Positions 36,233 to 45,120 of a stretch of 60,199 nt of DNA are shown here, one piece after another. The stretch covers positions 1 to 60,199 of the forward strand of contig NZ_CAMVEE010000007.1 of NCBI RefSeq assembly GCF_947166415.1. The letters are read 5' to 3'. The translations under genes and the position numbers were made by a program. Position 1 is the stretch's first letter; every line of letters starts with the position of its first letter. The notes beneath the pieces are model-generated. The model made no database searches, was not told the DNA's origin, and saw only the letters and a program-made list of their open reading frames with translations. This DNA is from an uncultured Methanobrevibacter sp. Its GTDB lineage: Archaea > Methanobacteriota > Methanobacteria > Methanobacteriales > Methanobacteriaceae.

Positions 36233-36775
36233 TTATGTGATTCTAATGTCAGACAATATGAAATCAAATACGTACATATTGGATTCAAACTGATTTACAG
36301 GTGCGCTGTAAAGTAAAACATATGCCTGTCCACCTTTTTCAAACCAAACGGCTTTATGCTCTTTTTCTGTGCCGTTTATATTGGAAGTATACATATATTG
36401 TAAAGCTTCAATATCTCCAAGCATTACAGCTCCAGAAGACAATAGCTTGAAATTAGAATCATATTGCATGGATTTATATGTATTATTAACAAAAGTGTAG
36501 AAGTCTCCCCCTTCAATAGGTCTTTTTTCAACATTTATGTTCACTTGACCTACTCCGGCAGAATCAATGGAACTTAATTTTGAAATCGCCATGATTGAGT
36601 CTGGAGAAGTAGCTTCAGAGTAACCCCAATCAGAAGGATAATTAATAACAATACCTCCTTTTGATAATGTTAAAATAGATGTACTGTTTGAATCAGCACT
36701 TACCATTGAAACAGAAAGGACCGCCAAAGCCAATATCAATACAATGATACTTCCTTTTAATATTTTATTGTTCAT
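36233..36775 (-). CDS. Secreted or membrane-anchored protein, PsbP-like
   Basis: A 180-residue protein with a hydrophobic N-terminus (residues 9-27, IIVLILALAVLSVSMVSA) that is a signal peptide or membrane anchor. The body starts GGIVINYPSDWGYSE and contains DFYTFVNNTYKSMQYDSNFK and LQYMYTSN, then a late VWFEKGGQAYVLLYSAP. This order resembles the PsbP-like fold seen in many methanogen surface proteins of unknown role. It lies 20 bp downstream of a membrane protein gene and 20 bp upstream of coaC on the same strand. No enzymatic motif is visible. It was probably named from fold similarity only in other genomes, so no function is claimed. Confidence 0.72.
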   Translation of the reverse strand: MNNKILKGSIIVLILALAVLSVSMVSADSNSTSILTLSKGGIVINYPSDWGYSEATSPDSIMAISKLSSIDSAGVGQVNINVEKRPIEGGDFYTFVNNTYKSMQYDSNFKLLSSGAVMLGDIEALQYMYTSNINGTEKEHKAVWFEKGGQAYVLLYSAPVNQFESNMYVFDFILSDIRIT

Positions 36776-36795
36776 AATCTTACCTCTGAATAGAA

Positions 36796-37530
36796 TTAAT
36801 TACCTTGCTGATTTGAACCGCCTTGATCAGATTGGGAGCCTTCATTGCCCCCTTGATCTGAACCGCCTTGATCAGATTGGGAACCTTCGTTACCGGAATC
36901 CTGGTTATTTGTATTGTCAGTTGGATTATAATCGTTGTTGGAGTTATCTGTTGAAGTATCTGTTGTGGTTTCAACATCTTGATTTTGATTATCATCTACA
37001 ACTTCAGTGACGTTAACAACTTCTTCAGTAACGTTATAAGTAGTATTTGTAACGGTTTTATTTACAACCTCTTTAATTTCAGGAAATGCAGTGTCTTGAA
37101 CTATTGCTACAGAATTTGTATTTGATACACTATCAAAATCGAAACTAAATACACCATATGCTATACCTGCTGTAAAGGCAACAACTAATACCAATACCAA
37201 AATTAATTTGAAAGTACCGCCATCCATTGATGATTTCTCTGGTTTATTATATTTAGCATCCCCTTTTTTAGGATTGATAATGTATTTTTCAACTAAATCT
37301 TGCTCTTCTTTTCTTTTATTGGTAGGTTTTCTTCTTTTTCTTTGATTATTGGACGGTTTACCTTGCATAGACCTTATCCTTTTGGTGGCTTCCCTAGCAT
37401 CAATTGAATTTAGTTTATCTTCATATTTAGAACGGAAATAACTATACTTATCAGCAGAAAGCTTACCTGAACGATAATCTTTTTCTAAACTGTCCATGAT
37501 TCTTAGAAGTTTTTCTCTATCATCAGCCAT
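36796..37530 (-). CDS. Single-pass membrane protein with SHOCT-like N-terminus and Gly/Ser/Gln repeat tail
   Basis: A 244-residue protein. Residues 1-50 (LEKDYRSGKLSADKYSYFRS) resemble a SHOCT-like helix-turn motif. A basic linker (QRKRRKPTNKRKEE) follows, then one membrane helix near 107-128 (FKLILVLVLVVAFTAGIAYG) and an outside part rich in Asn-X-Thr sites and acidic Asn/Gln/Asp sequence. The last 35 residues are a repetitive Gly-Ser-Gln-Asp tail encoded by 45-bp repeats. The topology would be cytoplasmic N-terminus and extracellular tail. It probably shares an mRNA with the PsbP-like gene 20 bp downstream. No function is known. Confidence 0.75.
   Translation of the reverse strand: MADDREKLLRIMDSLEKDYRSGKLSADKYSYFRSKYEDKLNSIDAREATKRIRSMQGKPSNNQRKRRKPTNKRKEEQDLVEKYIINPKKGDAKYNKPEKSSMDGGTFKLILVLVLVVAFTAGIAYGVFSFDFDSVSNTNSVAIVQDTAFPEIKEVVNKTVTNTTYNVTEEVVNVTEVVDDNQNQDVETTTDTSTDNSNNDYNPTDNTNNQDSGNEGSQSDQGGSDQGGNEGSQSDQGGSNQQGN
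36814..36882 (-). repeat. Tandem 45-bp coding repeat in the Gly/Ser/Gln tail
   Basis: A 24-bp sequence beginning TGAACCGCCTTGATCAGATT occurs at 36814-36837 and again at 36859-36882, a period of 45 bp or 15 codons. In between, the repeat is degenerate. It encodes the GNEGSQSDQGGS units at the C-terminus of the membrane protein and could vary in copy number between strains. Confidence 0.75.
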
Positions 37531-37621
37531 TCCTACCCTCCTGAAATTATTATAATAATATAGTATATATCAATTTTAATTTATAAGTTTACCTAATTGA
37601 AAGACTGCTTAGACACCATGT

Positions 37622-38434
37622 CTAAAATTCAGGATAGGAACCTAAAACTTTGAAAAAATAAGTGCTGTCTTCAATTTCATCAAGAATGTTTGCAATTTTT
37701 TCATCATCTTTGTGGCCTTCAAAATCAACAAAGAACAAGTATTTGCCCAAACCCTGTTTGGATGGCCGGGATTCGATTTTGGTTAAATTAATATTGTCCT
37801 GCTGAAAGATTCCTAAAATGTTATACAAACCCCCAGGACGGTCTTCATAAATTGAAAAGATAATTGAGGTCTTGTCCTTGCCTGTGATTTCATGACCATC
37901 CTTTGAAACTACAATGAACCTAGTTTCATTGTTGTCAACATCCTGAATATTGGACTCGAGAATTTCCAAATCATAAAATTCAATGGCTTTAGCATTTGCT
38001 ATTGCTGCTTTAGATTTATCTCCAATTATATCCTTGGCCGCTCTTGCAGTACTTACTGCGTAATGAGGCTGAAGATTGTTTCGGGCAATAAATTCCCTGC
38101 ATTGTGCTATCGCTTGGCCATGTGAATAAACATCTTTGATGTCTTCAATTCTACAACCGGGATTGACAATTAAATTTTGATTGATTGGAATGATAATCTC
38201 TTTAAAAATAGTCAAATCAAACTTGTGGGCCAATGAATCTAAAGTAACGCCCACAGGCCCTTCAATTGAATTTTCAATTGGAATAACGCCATATTTACAT
38301 TCACCGCTATTTACGCTTTCCATAACCGCAGGAATGCTGCAGAAAGGAACTAGATTATCTCCCATGATGCTTGCCGCTTCGTGTGTAAATGTGCCATTAG
38401 GACCTAAAAAAGAAATTAAAGTAATATCAATCAC
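37622..38434 (-). CDS. pheA: Prephenate dehydratase
   Basis: PheA decarboxylates and dehydrates prephenate to phenylpyruvate in phenylalanine synthesis. The 270-residue protein starts with ITLISFLGPNGTFTHEAA and has IPIENSIEGPVG at 51-62, the catalytic TRF at 171-173, and a C-terminal ACT domain with the phenylalanine-binding ESRP at 221-224, so feedback inhibition is expected. There is no fused chorismate mutase. It stands apart from the flanking genes by about 90 bp upstream of its neighbour and 27 bp from the CBS gene on the same strand. Confidence 0.94.
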   Translation of the reverse strand: MIDITLISFLGPNGTFTHEAASIMGDNLVPFCSIPAVMESVNSGECKYGVIPIENSIEGPVGVTLDSLAHKFDLTIFKEIIIPINQNLIVNPGCRIEDIKDVYSHGQAIAQCREFIARNNLQPHYAVSTARAAKDIIGDKSKAAIANAKAIEFYDLEILESNIQDVDNNETRFIVVSKDGHEITGKDKTSIIFSIYEDRPGGLYNILGIFQQDNINLTKIESRPSKQGLGKYLFFVDFEGHKDDEKIANILDEIEDSTYFFKVLGSYPEF

Positions 38435-38461
38435 TCCTAAAAAAAATAAAAAAAGAGATAT

Positions 38462-39262
38462 TTAAGATTCTAATTTTTCAATTAGTCTTAAAATATCTGT
38501 TTGAGTTATAATACCAACAACTTTCCCATCTTCTACAACCGGCAAACCGTTGTAACCAGTTTCCATCATGATTTTGGAAACCTCGCTTATGGTTGCGTCT
38601 TTTGAAGTGAAAATCGGATTGGAAGACATGATGTCTTCTACACTGACTTCCTTGATTTGAGATTTTTGATATTTTTCAGGAACATTTTTTCTAAAGTCTA
38701 TGAATGCTCTCATCAAGTCTTTAGAAGTAATCATTCCTACAAGTGTTTCATCTTCAATGACCGGCAATCTGCCGACATGGGACTCAATCATAACCCTTCT
38801 TGCATGGATAAGTCTTTCAGTTGGTGAGACAGATTTTAAATCTTTTGTCATTAACTCTTTTACGGTGATTTTATCAAAAGCAATTCCTACTGCAAGGGTA
38901 ACAAAATCGGCCTTTGAGACAATTCCAACCATTTTATCACCATCCATGACCGGAACGGAACCAATACCTTTTTCTAACATTAATTTTGCTACTTCGCCTA
39001 ATTGCATAGTTTGAGGAACTGTAATTACATCTTTAACCATTACAGATGAAATATGAAGTCTTGATGCAGGCATGCTTTCATATTTTGAAGAACCAAGCTT
39101 ATTAGCGATATCCCTTTCTGAAATAATACCGACTAACTCCTTATTGTTGGTTACTGGTAAACGAGATACATTGTGTTTACGTAACAATTTCAAAGCATCA
39201 GAAAGATTTTGATCTTTGTCTATAGTAATTAAATCCTCAGACATCAAATTCTTAATTTGCAT
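38462..39262 (-). CDS. Four-CBS-domain protein
   Basis: A 266-residue protein made of four CBS motifs (starting near residues 1, 70, 135 and 205), each with the VSRLPV/GIISERDI or GLPVVEDGKVVGIIT type ending. CBS pairs bind adenine nucleotides or other ligands. With no attached catalytic or DNA-binding domain, it must act by binding a partner or a ligand. It sits next to a second four-CBS gene 22 bp upstream on the same strand. The pair are clearly diverged copies rather than a recent duplication. Confidence 0.88.
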   Translation of the reverse strand: MQIKNLMSEDLITIDKDQNLSDALKLLRKHNVSRLPVTNNKELVGIISERDIANKLGSSKYESMPASRLHISSVMVKDVITVPQTMQLGEVAKLMLEKGIGSVPVMDGDKMVGIVSKADFVTLAVGIAFDKITVKELMTKDLKSVSPTERLIHARRVMIESHVGRLPVIEDETLVGMITSKDLMRAFIDFRKNVPEKYQKSQIKEVSVEDIMSSNPIFTSKDATISEVSKIMMETGYNGLPVVEDGKVVGIITQTDILRLIEKLES

Positions 39263-39284
39263 ATTATCATCTCCTATAAATGTT

Positions 39285-40220
39285 TTAATATCTTTTAACT
39301 GCGTTTAATACATCTCTTTCAGTGATAATTCCAATGACATTATCATTTTTAACAATTGGCACACCACCAATATTCTTTTCAGCGAAGAGTTCGCACAATT
39401 CACCGATAGTCATTGTTGGTTCAATTGTAATTGGTTCTTTGACCATGATTTCGGAAATGTTTGTTTTTAAAACGTCAGTTGCTAAATTTGAATTTAAATG
39501 GTCAAATAATTCTTTTGCATTTAAGAATCTTATAACATCAGTAGAAGTTATAATACCTAATAATTTTTTAGCTGCTTTGGAAATGTCTGCTTCTCCACCA
39601 ACAATTGGAATTCTTCTTAAACCATTCCTAACCATGATTTTGCATGCGCCTTCAAGTGGAGTTCCAGGAGTTGTAGTGAAAACTTTTGGACTCATGAAAT
39701 CTTGAACTGTCTCTTTGCCAGCTACACCTGCTAAAGATAAAGCAATATCCCTTTCAGTTACAATAGCAGAAAGTTTATCATCAGCATCAACAAGAGGGAT
39801 AGCACCTAACTGGTTAGCTAACATGACTTCAATAGTTTCGCCAATAGAAGCTTTGGTAGACAATGTGATCAAATCACGTGTCATTATCTCTTTTACCGGT
39901 TCGTTGATTGCGGCTAAGAAGTTATCTTCGTATTTTTTCTCAATAATGTTGAATTTTTTTCCTCCACCAAAGAAATCTAATATATCCATTACTGTAACAA
40001 TACCTAACAACTTGCCTGAACCAGGGTCTGTAATTGGCAATCTTCTAAATTCATGTTCCATCATAATTTTGGCGGTATCTTTGATACTTTTTGAAGGAGG
40101 TATTGAAACTACATCTCTGGTTGCAATAGCCATGATGTCTCCTTCTTTATCATGAACTTTTGTTTCACGTTCAATAGCGCCTGTATTTGATTTTCTGTTA
40201 ATGGATGTTTTATCTTTCAT
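39285..40220 (-). CDS. Four-CBS-domain protein with basic N-terminal extension
   Basis: A second protein of four CBS motifs, 311 residues from the ATG at 40220. That start has GAGGTG 5 nt upstream and is preferred to a start nine codons earlier. The N-terminal 35 residues (KDKTSINRKSNTGAIERETK) are basic and unlike its neighbour. The CBS units end in RRLPITDP, LGAIPLVDADD, RRIPIVGG and IGGVPIVKNDNVIGIIT. The role is unknown; it is probably an adenylate sensor with its neighbour, with which it may form a mixed assembly. Confidence 0.87.
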   Translation of the reverse strand: MKDKTSINRKSNTGAIERETKVHDKEGDIMAIATRDVVSIPPSKSIKDTAKIMMEHEFRRLPITDPGSGKLLGIVTVMDILDFFGGGKKFNIIEKKYEDNFLAAINEPVKEIMTRDLITLSTKASIGETIEVMLANQLGAIPLVDADDKLSAIVTERDIALSLAGVAGKETVQDFMSPKVFTTTPGTPLEGACKIMVRNGLRRIPIVGGEADISKAAKKLLGIITSTDVIRFLNAKELFDHLNSNLATDVLKTNISEIMVKEPITIEPTMTIGELCELFAEKNIGGVPIVKNDNVIGIITERDVLNAVKRY

Positions 40221-40280
40221 TTTCACACCTCTACTATAATTATACACCTTAAAAATAAAATCAAAATATTAAAAACAAAA

Positions 40281-40979
40281 TTACTCAATATCCAAAATCT
40301 TGTGGATTTGAGGAATGGTGGAAACTTCAAAATATTGCCCAACAATCTCGGAAAACTCAAATAATTTAAAATTAAGATCCTTCCACTCAGATAATGGACT
40401 AGAAGGTTGGATAATTACTTGAAGATTACTTTTGCTTGAAATATTTTCAGATAATTTTTTGATTACCCCTTTAAATGACTTTATTTTTGTTGAAGGCAAT
40501 ATAACTACTTTACAATATACATTTATGGACTTTGCCATTAATAAATTTAGTGATTTAATTTCATTTAAAAAAATTTCATCATTAAAATCGCCGTCAAAAT
40601 GCTCAGGCAACTTAATATCCAATGAAACAATATCCAAATCATCAATCAAATCGATATTATCAGGTAAAGTACCATTAGTTTCAAGCATTATATCCAAATC
40701 ACAAATTTTGCTGACCTCATTTATGAAGTCCGGATATAGGCTAGGTTCACCTCCAGTAAATGATATGGCCTTGCAGTCAGGAGTCAAAATTTCATTGATT
40801 TTATCCACGACTTCCTCTGGAGTCATCAATTTTCCTGACATAACGGATTTACTATCATTGGTGTCGCAATAATTGCAGTTCAGGTTACAGCCTGCAAAAC
40901 GAACAAAGATTTGCCTTTGGCCTATCAGCAAGCCTTCACCCTGAAAACTTGAAAAAATTTCAATAATTGGAGCTTTCAT
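40281..40979 (-). CDS. queE: 7-carboxy-7-deazaguanine synthase
   Basis: QueE is the radical SAM enzyme that contracts 6-carboxytetrahydropterin to 7-carboxy-7-deazaguanine on the way to preQ0 and archaeosine in tRNA. The 232 residues begin MKAPIIEIFSSFQGEGLLIG. The cluster cysteines C31, C35 and C38 lie in FAGCNLNCNYCDT, CX3CX2C spacing as in archaeal QueE. ISFTGGEPSLYPD near 94 is the glycine-rich SAM loop. The start codon overlaps the end of queD by one base, so the two genes are coupled. Confidence 0.93.
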   Translation of the reverse strand: MKAPIIEIFSSFQGEGLLIGQRQIFVRFAGCNLNCNYCDTNDSKSVMSGKLMTPEEVVDKINEILTPDCKAISFTGGEPSLYPDFINEVSKICDLDIMLETNGTLPDNIDLIDDLDIVSLDIKLPEHFDGDFNDEIFLNEIKSLNLLMAKSINVYCKVVILPSTKIKSFKGVIKKLSENISSKSNLQVIIQPSSPLSEWKDLNFKLFEFSEIVGQYFEVSTIPQIHKILDIE

Positions 40980-41494
40980 TATAAATCTTTCCTGTACATT
41001 GCTCCCTGACCGATTCCTTCATTGACACAAACCGCAACATATTCCAGGTTATCATAAGTTTCTGAAAGCTTTTTGGCCAAAGTTTCAGCAAAGAACTTGG
41101 ATAACTCCTCTGCGGAAGTGTATGGAAGCGGTAGAAATACACAGTCCACACTAGGCAAGGCATATCCTTTACCGTCAATCTTAAAGTATACGGATTTTGC
41201 TTTCTTTAAATCAAAAATTGAATCTTTTTCCTTATCAAAATCCTTAAAGTCAATTAAATCATTATAAACTGGAATCAACATTCTGTGGTCCAGCTCATCA
41301 CAGATTGCCTTAGTCAAACCTTTGACATCCTTAAAGTCGACCACAAATTCAAATTCACCCGCCCTTTCACCTTCAATTTCAATGTCCACAAAGTAGGAAT
41401 GGCCGTGAATGAATCCACATGATTCATGGCCCGGAATTACGTGGGCAGATGAGAACCTTAAATTTGACTGAATACCATTAACTAAAATTTTCAT
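40979..41494 (-). CDS. queD: 6-carboxytetrahydropterin synthase (PTPS family)
   Basis: QueD turns dihydroneopterin triphosphate into 6-carboxytetrahydropterin for archaeosine. The 171 residues contain the zinc ligands His18, His30 and His32 and the catalytic Cys26 in the CxxxHGH arrangement (HESCGFIHGHSY), then FVVDFKDVKGL near 47, and LDHRMLIP near 69. An insertion around residues 75-105 makes it longer than bacterial QueD (about 120), as in other archaeal members. It starts 4 bp inside the end of the DUF366-like gene and is followed directly by queE. Confidence 0.9.
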   Translation of the reverse strand: MKILVNGIQSNLRFSSAHVIPGHESCGFIHGHSYFVDIEIEGERAGEFEFVVDFKDVKGLTKAICDELDHRMLIPVYNDLIDFKDFDKEKDSIFDLKKAKSVYFKIDGKGYALPSVDCVFLPLPYTSAEELSKFFAETLAKKLSETYDNLEYVAVCVNEGIGQGAMYRKDL

Positions 41495-42087
41495 CCTAAC
41501 ACCTTGGTTTTGCTTATATCATTTTCGATAGTTTCCAATTCTTCAATAAATCTGGAAACTGTTATGTTAATTAATTCCAATAAGTTATCCTCATTAAAAA
41601 TCTGATTGCCATTATCATCCTTAATATCAAATAGTCCGATTGTTTCAACATCACTTGGAGTTCCCTTATCCTCCAGATTAAGTGCAAAATGGATTTTTGC
41701 TGAGCTTAAGGAAACGCTGGCGATTGAGATGGAGAGTTTTCCGCCATCCGCAAAGATATCATCACCTTCCCTTTTAGTTTGAATTCCATATTCTGTTAAG
41801 ATTTCTCTGAAAATCATTACCAAAAGCCTTTGTCTTAAGTAAGCCACCCTCATGTTAGGAGGTTGCTGGTCAAAAAACTCGCAAATGAAATTGACCATGT
41901 TGCTTGATTTGATTTCAAGGCCCACATCAGCGAAATCCTTTAAATTATCGGGAGTAATGTTAACCGGACCGATCCAGGTTATGATAGAGGAACCGTAGAT
42001 TCCAAACTCCTGAAAAGCCCATGACGGATTGATTTGACTTCCGTCATATTCAAAAATATCATCAATATGCTTATGAGTAATAGTCAT
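41491..42087 (-). CDS. Uncharacterised protein of the DUF366 type, operon partner of queD-queE
   Basis: A 198-residue soluble protein that I take to be a DUF366 member from FEYDGSQINPSWAFQEFGIY near 13-32, followed by SIITWIGPVNIT and the later SISIASVSLSSAKIHFALNLE. It is the first gene of a three-gene operon with queD and queE, overlapping queD by 4 bp. Such gene coupling suggests a role in the preQ0/archaeosine or a related pterin pathway. The N-terminal segment could bind a nucleobase or pterin, but no catalytic residues are known to me. Family name moderately sure; function unknown. Confidence 0.78.
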   Translation of the reverse strand: MTITHKHIDDIFEYDGSQINPSWAFQEFGIYGSSIITWIGPVNITPDNLKDFADVGLEIKSSNMVNFICEFFDQQPPNMRVAYLRQRLLVMIFREILTEYGIQTKREGDDIFADGGKLSISIASVSLSSAKIHFALNLEDKGTPSDVETIGLFDIKDDNGNQIFNEDNLLELINITVSRFIEELETIENDISKTKVLG

Positions 42088-42181
42088 AAGTTATTATTAT
42101 ACTTGACTTTATATAAATATTGAGATTAAAACAAAAATTAAATTTAATAGGAACACAAAGTAATGATTAGGAGTAATTTTT

Positions 42182-43255
42182 ATGCAGCAAGTAAGAACAA
42201 GAGATTTTATCTATACAAGCGATGATTTGTATTTCGCATCAACAAATTATATTCACCCTGAAGACAGAGTGATTTCATTTTTAAGGTATATTCCAGACCC
42301 TGAAGGTGACCGTGAAAAGGACGGCAAAAGATACAGAAAGGTAGGGTCTGAGGAAGCTTACACATACTTAAGGGAAAATCATCCTGATTACTTATATTTC
42401 TGTGACGTTACCAATGTTGAAATGATGGGCGTCCCATTAGACAAGGTTGAAAGAATCATAAAGCCTGAAATGAGATTATTGGGCCTTAAGGAAACCTTTG
42501 AAAATGGAGGGGAAGTCAAAAATCCAGAACTGATTGCAAAATTGATGGATGTTGCAGACTTTTTCCATTTCATGGCTGATATCCCATATGATCATCTGGG
42601 AATTTCAGGTTCAATTTTACCGGGTCTTCAAAAAAGCGATGTTTCCGATTTGGATTTTGTCGTTTACGGGCTTGACAATCACAGAAGGGCAATAGCTGCC
42701 TTTAAAGAACATAGAGGGAAAGAAGTGTATCTTGAAGAAGTGGACAAGCACATTACTGTTGAAGGAATCACCAACGACTATTGGGATTTCGTATACAACA
42801 AAAGAATGAGCGATGCAAGCTTAACCAAAGAAGAGTTCAGATGGTATGAAAACAGAAAAGCAAATAGGGGAACCATCAACGGAACATTATTCGATATTCT
42901 GGCTACAAAGGATTATGATGAAATTGAAGGAACATGGGGAGATACTGTTTATGAACCTCAAGGAATAGCTCAAATCGAGTGCGACATTGTAAGCGCACTT
43001 GGAGCATTTGACAATCCTTCCCTTTACACCATAGAAAATGTAAAAATCCTTGATGGCGTCGATTATCCTTTAAAAGAGGTAGTATCATTTACACACACCT
43101 ATGCCGGAGAAGTAATCGACGGTGAGCATGTAATTGCCAAAGGAAAAGTCGAAAAGGTAATCACCCAAGGAAAAGACGACTACTACAGGCTTGTTGTTGG
43201 AACTACACGCGAAGCCATTGATGAGTATCTGAAACTCAAGGAAAGTCCCGCTTAA
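42182..43255 (+). CDS. Predicted nucleotidyltransferase (COG1665-like)
   Basis: A 357-residue archaeal protein with a polymerase-beta-type nucleotidyltransferase signature in its middle: GISGSILPGLQKSDVSDLDF from 140. Gly143 and Ser144 form the loop, and Asp156 and Asp158 are the probable metal-binding acids. The N-terminal 130 residues contain an RTRDFIYTSDDLYFAS start and the C-terminal 80 a beta-rich domain (VVSFTHTYAGEVIDGEHV). Its substrate is unknown, and candidates include RNA ends, proteins or small molecules. It has its own promoter, stands alone between the divergent DUF366 gene and a hairpin terminator, and is intact. Confidence 0.78.
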   Translation: MQQVRTRDFIYTSDDLYFASTNYIHPEDRVISFLRYIPDPEGDREKDGKRYRKVGSEEAYTYLRENHPDYLYFCDVTNVEMMGVPLDKVERIIKPEMRLLGLKETFENGGEVKNPELIAKLMDVADFFHFMADIPYDHLGISGSILPGLQKSDVSDLDFVVYGLDNHRRAIAAFKEHRGKEVYLEEVDKHITVEGITNDYWDFVYNKRMSDASLTKEEFRWYENRKANRGTINGTLFDILATKDYDEIEGTWGDTVYEPQGIAQIECDIVSALGAFDNPSLYTIENVKILDGVDYPLKEVVSFTHTYAGEVIDGEHVIAKGKVEKVITQGKDDYYRLVVGTTREAIDEYLKLKESPA

Positions 43256-43258
43256 ACA

Positions 43259-43293
43259 AATGAGAGAAATTACTCTCATTAACTAATTTTTTT
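43259..43293 (+). terminator. Hairpin terminator after the nucleotidyltransferase gene
   Basis: AATGAGAG at 43259-43266 pairs perfectly with CTCTCATT at 43273-43280 across a 6-nt loop, and a T7 run follows at 43287-43293. The stem starts 4 bp after the stop codon. From here to 43507 is AT-rich sequence with a TATA box (ATATATAAAC, about 43455-43464) and a GTGAT ribosome binding site for the transporter gene. Confidence 0.6.
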
Positions 43294-43507
43294 AAACATA
43301 GTTTAATGAAACAATGCAAAATATTTACATTAAATCTTAAATTCAGACTATTTTTTTGAAGATAAACAGTATTTTCAACCAAAAAAATAACTGTTAAACA
43401 ATAATTTGACAAATTTAGCCAAATATAATACCAGTTAAGCAGAATTAATCAAATAATATATAAACTGGCAATACAAAATATATTACTATTCAAATTAATG
43501 TGATAAA

Positions 43508-44986
43508 ATGACAGAAGAGAAAAAAACAGAATGGAATAGTAATCTTGCATTTATGATGGCAATGATCGGTTCTGCTGTCGGGCTTGGAAACATTTGGCGT
43601 TTCCCGAATGTCCTGTACTCCAACGGTGGAGGCTCATTCATGATTCCATATATCGTTTCATTATTCCTGCTTGGAATTTCATTTGTTCTTGTGGAATATG
43701 CTGTCGGATTCAAATTTAAAAGATCTCTTGCAAGAATATTATTTGTTGTCAATAAGAAATTGGAGCCAGTTGCATGGCTTATACTATTAATCGTGTTTTT
43801 AATAACAACATATTATGTATGTGTTGTCGGATGGGACTTTATTTATATCATACTGAGTTTTACAAAAGCCTGGGGATCAAACCCTGACTTGTATTTCGCA
43901 AATAATGTTTTACATGCTGCAGACCCACTTACAGGCGCATTAACCATTGTTCCAAATGTTCTTGTTGCAGTCTTTGTTATCTGGTTCCTGGCATGGTTCA
44001 TCATTAAAAGGGACTTGAATGATGGAATCGGTAACGTCAGTAAAATTCTGCTCCCTCTGCTTTGTGGAATCGTAGTGCTTATTGTTGCATTCTCATTGAC
44101 ATTACCTGGAGCATCAATAGGATATACTCAGATCTTTTCACCGGATTGGAGCGCATTGGGGGATTTGAATGTTTGGCTGGCGGCATTTGGTCAAATAGTA
44201 TTTTCACTCAGTCTAGGTATGGCAATTGCAATGACCTATGCAAGCTATTTGCCTGAAGGATCAAAACTGGTTGACAATGCAATAATCGTAGCATTTTCAA
44301 ATTCAGGATTTGAAGTGTTTAACTCAATTGGAATCTTTTCCATTTTAGGATATATGACCGTGACAAGCGGAATTCCATTTAATGAACTTGTTACTGAAGG
44401 AACAGGTCTTGCATTTGTTGTTTTCCCTCAAGTATTCAATACAATGGGAGGAATTTCATATATTATCGGACCGTTATTCTTCTTGTGCATCCTATTTGCA
44501 GGAATCACATCAGTAATTGCACTTCTTGAAGGAGTCTGCTATTCAATATCCGAAAAGTTCCTTATTGAACGTAAAAAGACCGCTACAGTGGTTTGTATTG
44601 TAGGATTCTTTATATCATGCATATTTGCAACAAGTTACGGAAGTACAATACTCGGAATATTCGATGCATACCTGAATAACTTTGCATTACTGTTCGCGAT
44701 ACTTCTTGAATGTATAATCTTCGGTTGGATTTACAAATTCGATGATTTAATTGAAACATTGAATTCAAATTCAACAATCCAAGTTGGCAAAACCTGGAAG
44801 ACAGTTATTAAGTACATATTGCCTGTCTGCATAACAGGTCTTTGGATACAAGGAGTTTATTCAACAGCTTCCACTGCCGATAATCTCAGTCTCGGCGTAA
44901 TGCTTTTATTGACAATAATACTGATTGTAGTTCCAATCATCTTTGCAAAATTACCTGCAATCAATAAAGACTACTACAAAACATAA
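43508..44986 (+). CDS. Sodium-dependent transporter, neurotransmitter:sodium symporter (SNF) family
   Basis: A 492-residue NSS-family symporter of the LeuT fold, with about 12 membrane helices. The Na+-site motif GSAVGLGNIWRFP at 21-33 opens the first helix, and GGGSFMIPYIVSLFLLG follows near 40-56. The later helix with AFGQIVFSLSLGMAIAMTYAS near 238-258 is the TM6 region. Bacterial and archaeal members usually take up amino acids such as tryptophan, leucine or tyrosine with Na+. The substrate here cannot be told. It is not operonic: a terminator precedes it and its own promoter is visible. Confidence 0.92.
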   Translation: MTEEKKTEWNSNLAFMMAMIGSAVGLGNIWRFPNVLYSNGGGSFMIPYIVSLFLLGISFVLVEYAVGFKFKRSLARILFVVNKKLEPVAWLILLIVFLITTYYVCVVGWDFIYIILSFTKAWGSNPDLYFANNVLHAADPLTGALTIVPNVLVAVFVIWFLAWFIIKRDLNDGIGNVSKILLPLLCGIVVLIVAFSLTLPGASIGYTQIFSPDWSALGDLNVWLAAFGQIVFSLSLGMAIAMTYASYLPEGSKLVDNAIIVAFSNSGFEVFNSIGIFSILGYMTVTSGIPFNELVTEGTGLAFVVFPQVFNTMGGISYIIGPLFFLCILFAGITSVIALLEGVCYSISEKFLIERKKTATVVCIVGFFISCIFATSYGSTILGIFDAYLNNFALLFAILLECIIFGWIYKFDDLIETLNSNSTIQVGKTWKTVIKYILPVCITGLWIQGVYSTASTADNLSLGVMLLLTIILIVVPIIFAKLPAINKDYYKT

Positions 44987-44994
44987 ATTTACTT

Positions 44995-45027
44995 TAAATA
45001 GCTAAATAACTATCTATTTACTTTTTT
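44995..45027 (+). terminator. Weak hairpin plus T run after the transporter gene
   Basis: TAAATAG at 44995-45001 pairs with CTATTTA at 45014-45020 across a 12-nt loop, followed by T7 at 45022-45028. The stem is AT-rich and weak, so the T tract alone may be what ends transcription. The following 90 bp hold a TTTATAATA box (about 45074) and an AGAGGTTAT ribosome binding site for the next gene. Confidence 0.4.
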
Positions 45028-45120
45028 TATTTTATTTTAAAGAATTTACACCAGTTATAACTTCTTAATTTTTATAATATTAGAAACTAAGTAATATTAC
45101 ACAATTTAAGAGGTTATTTT

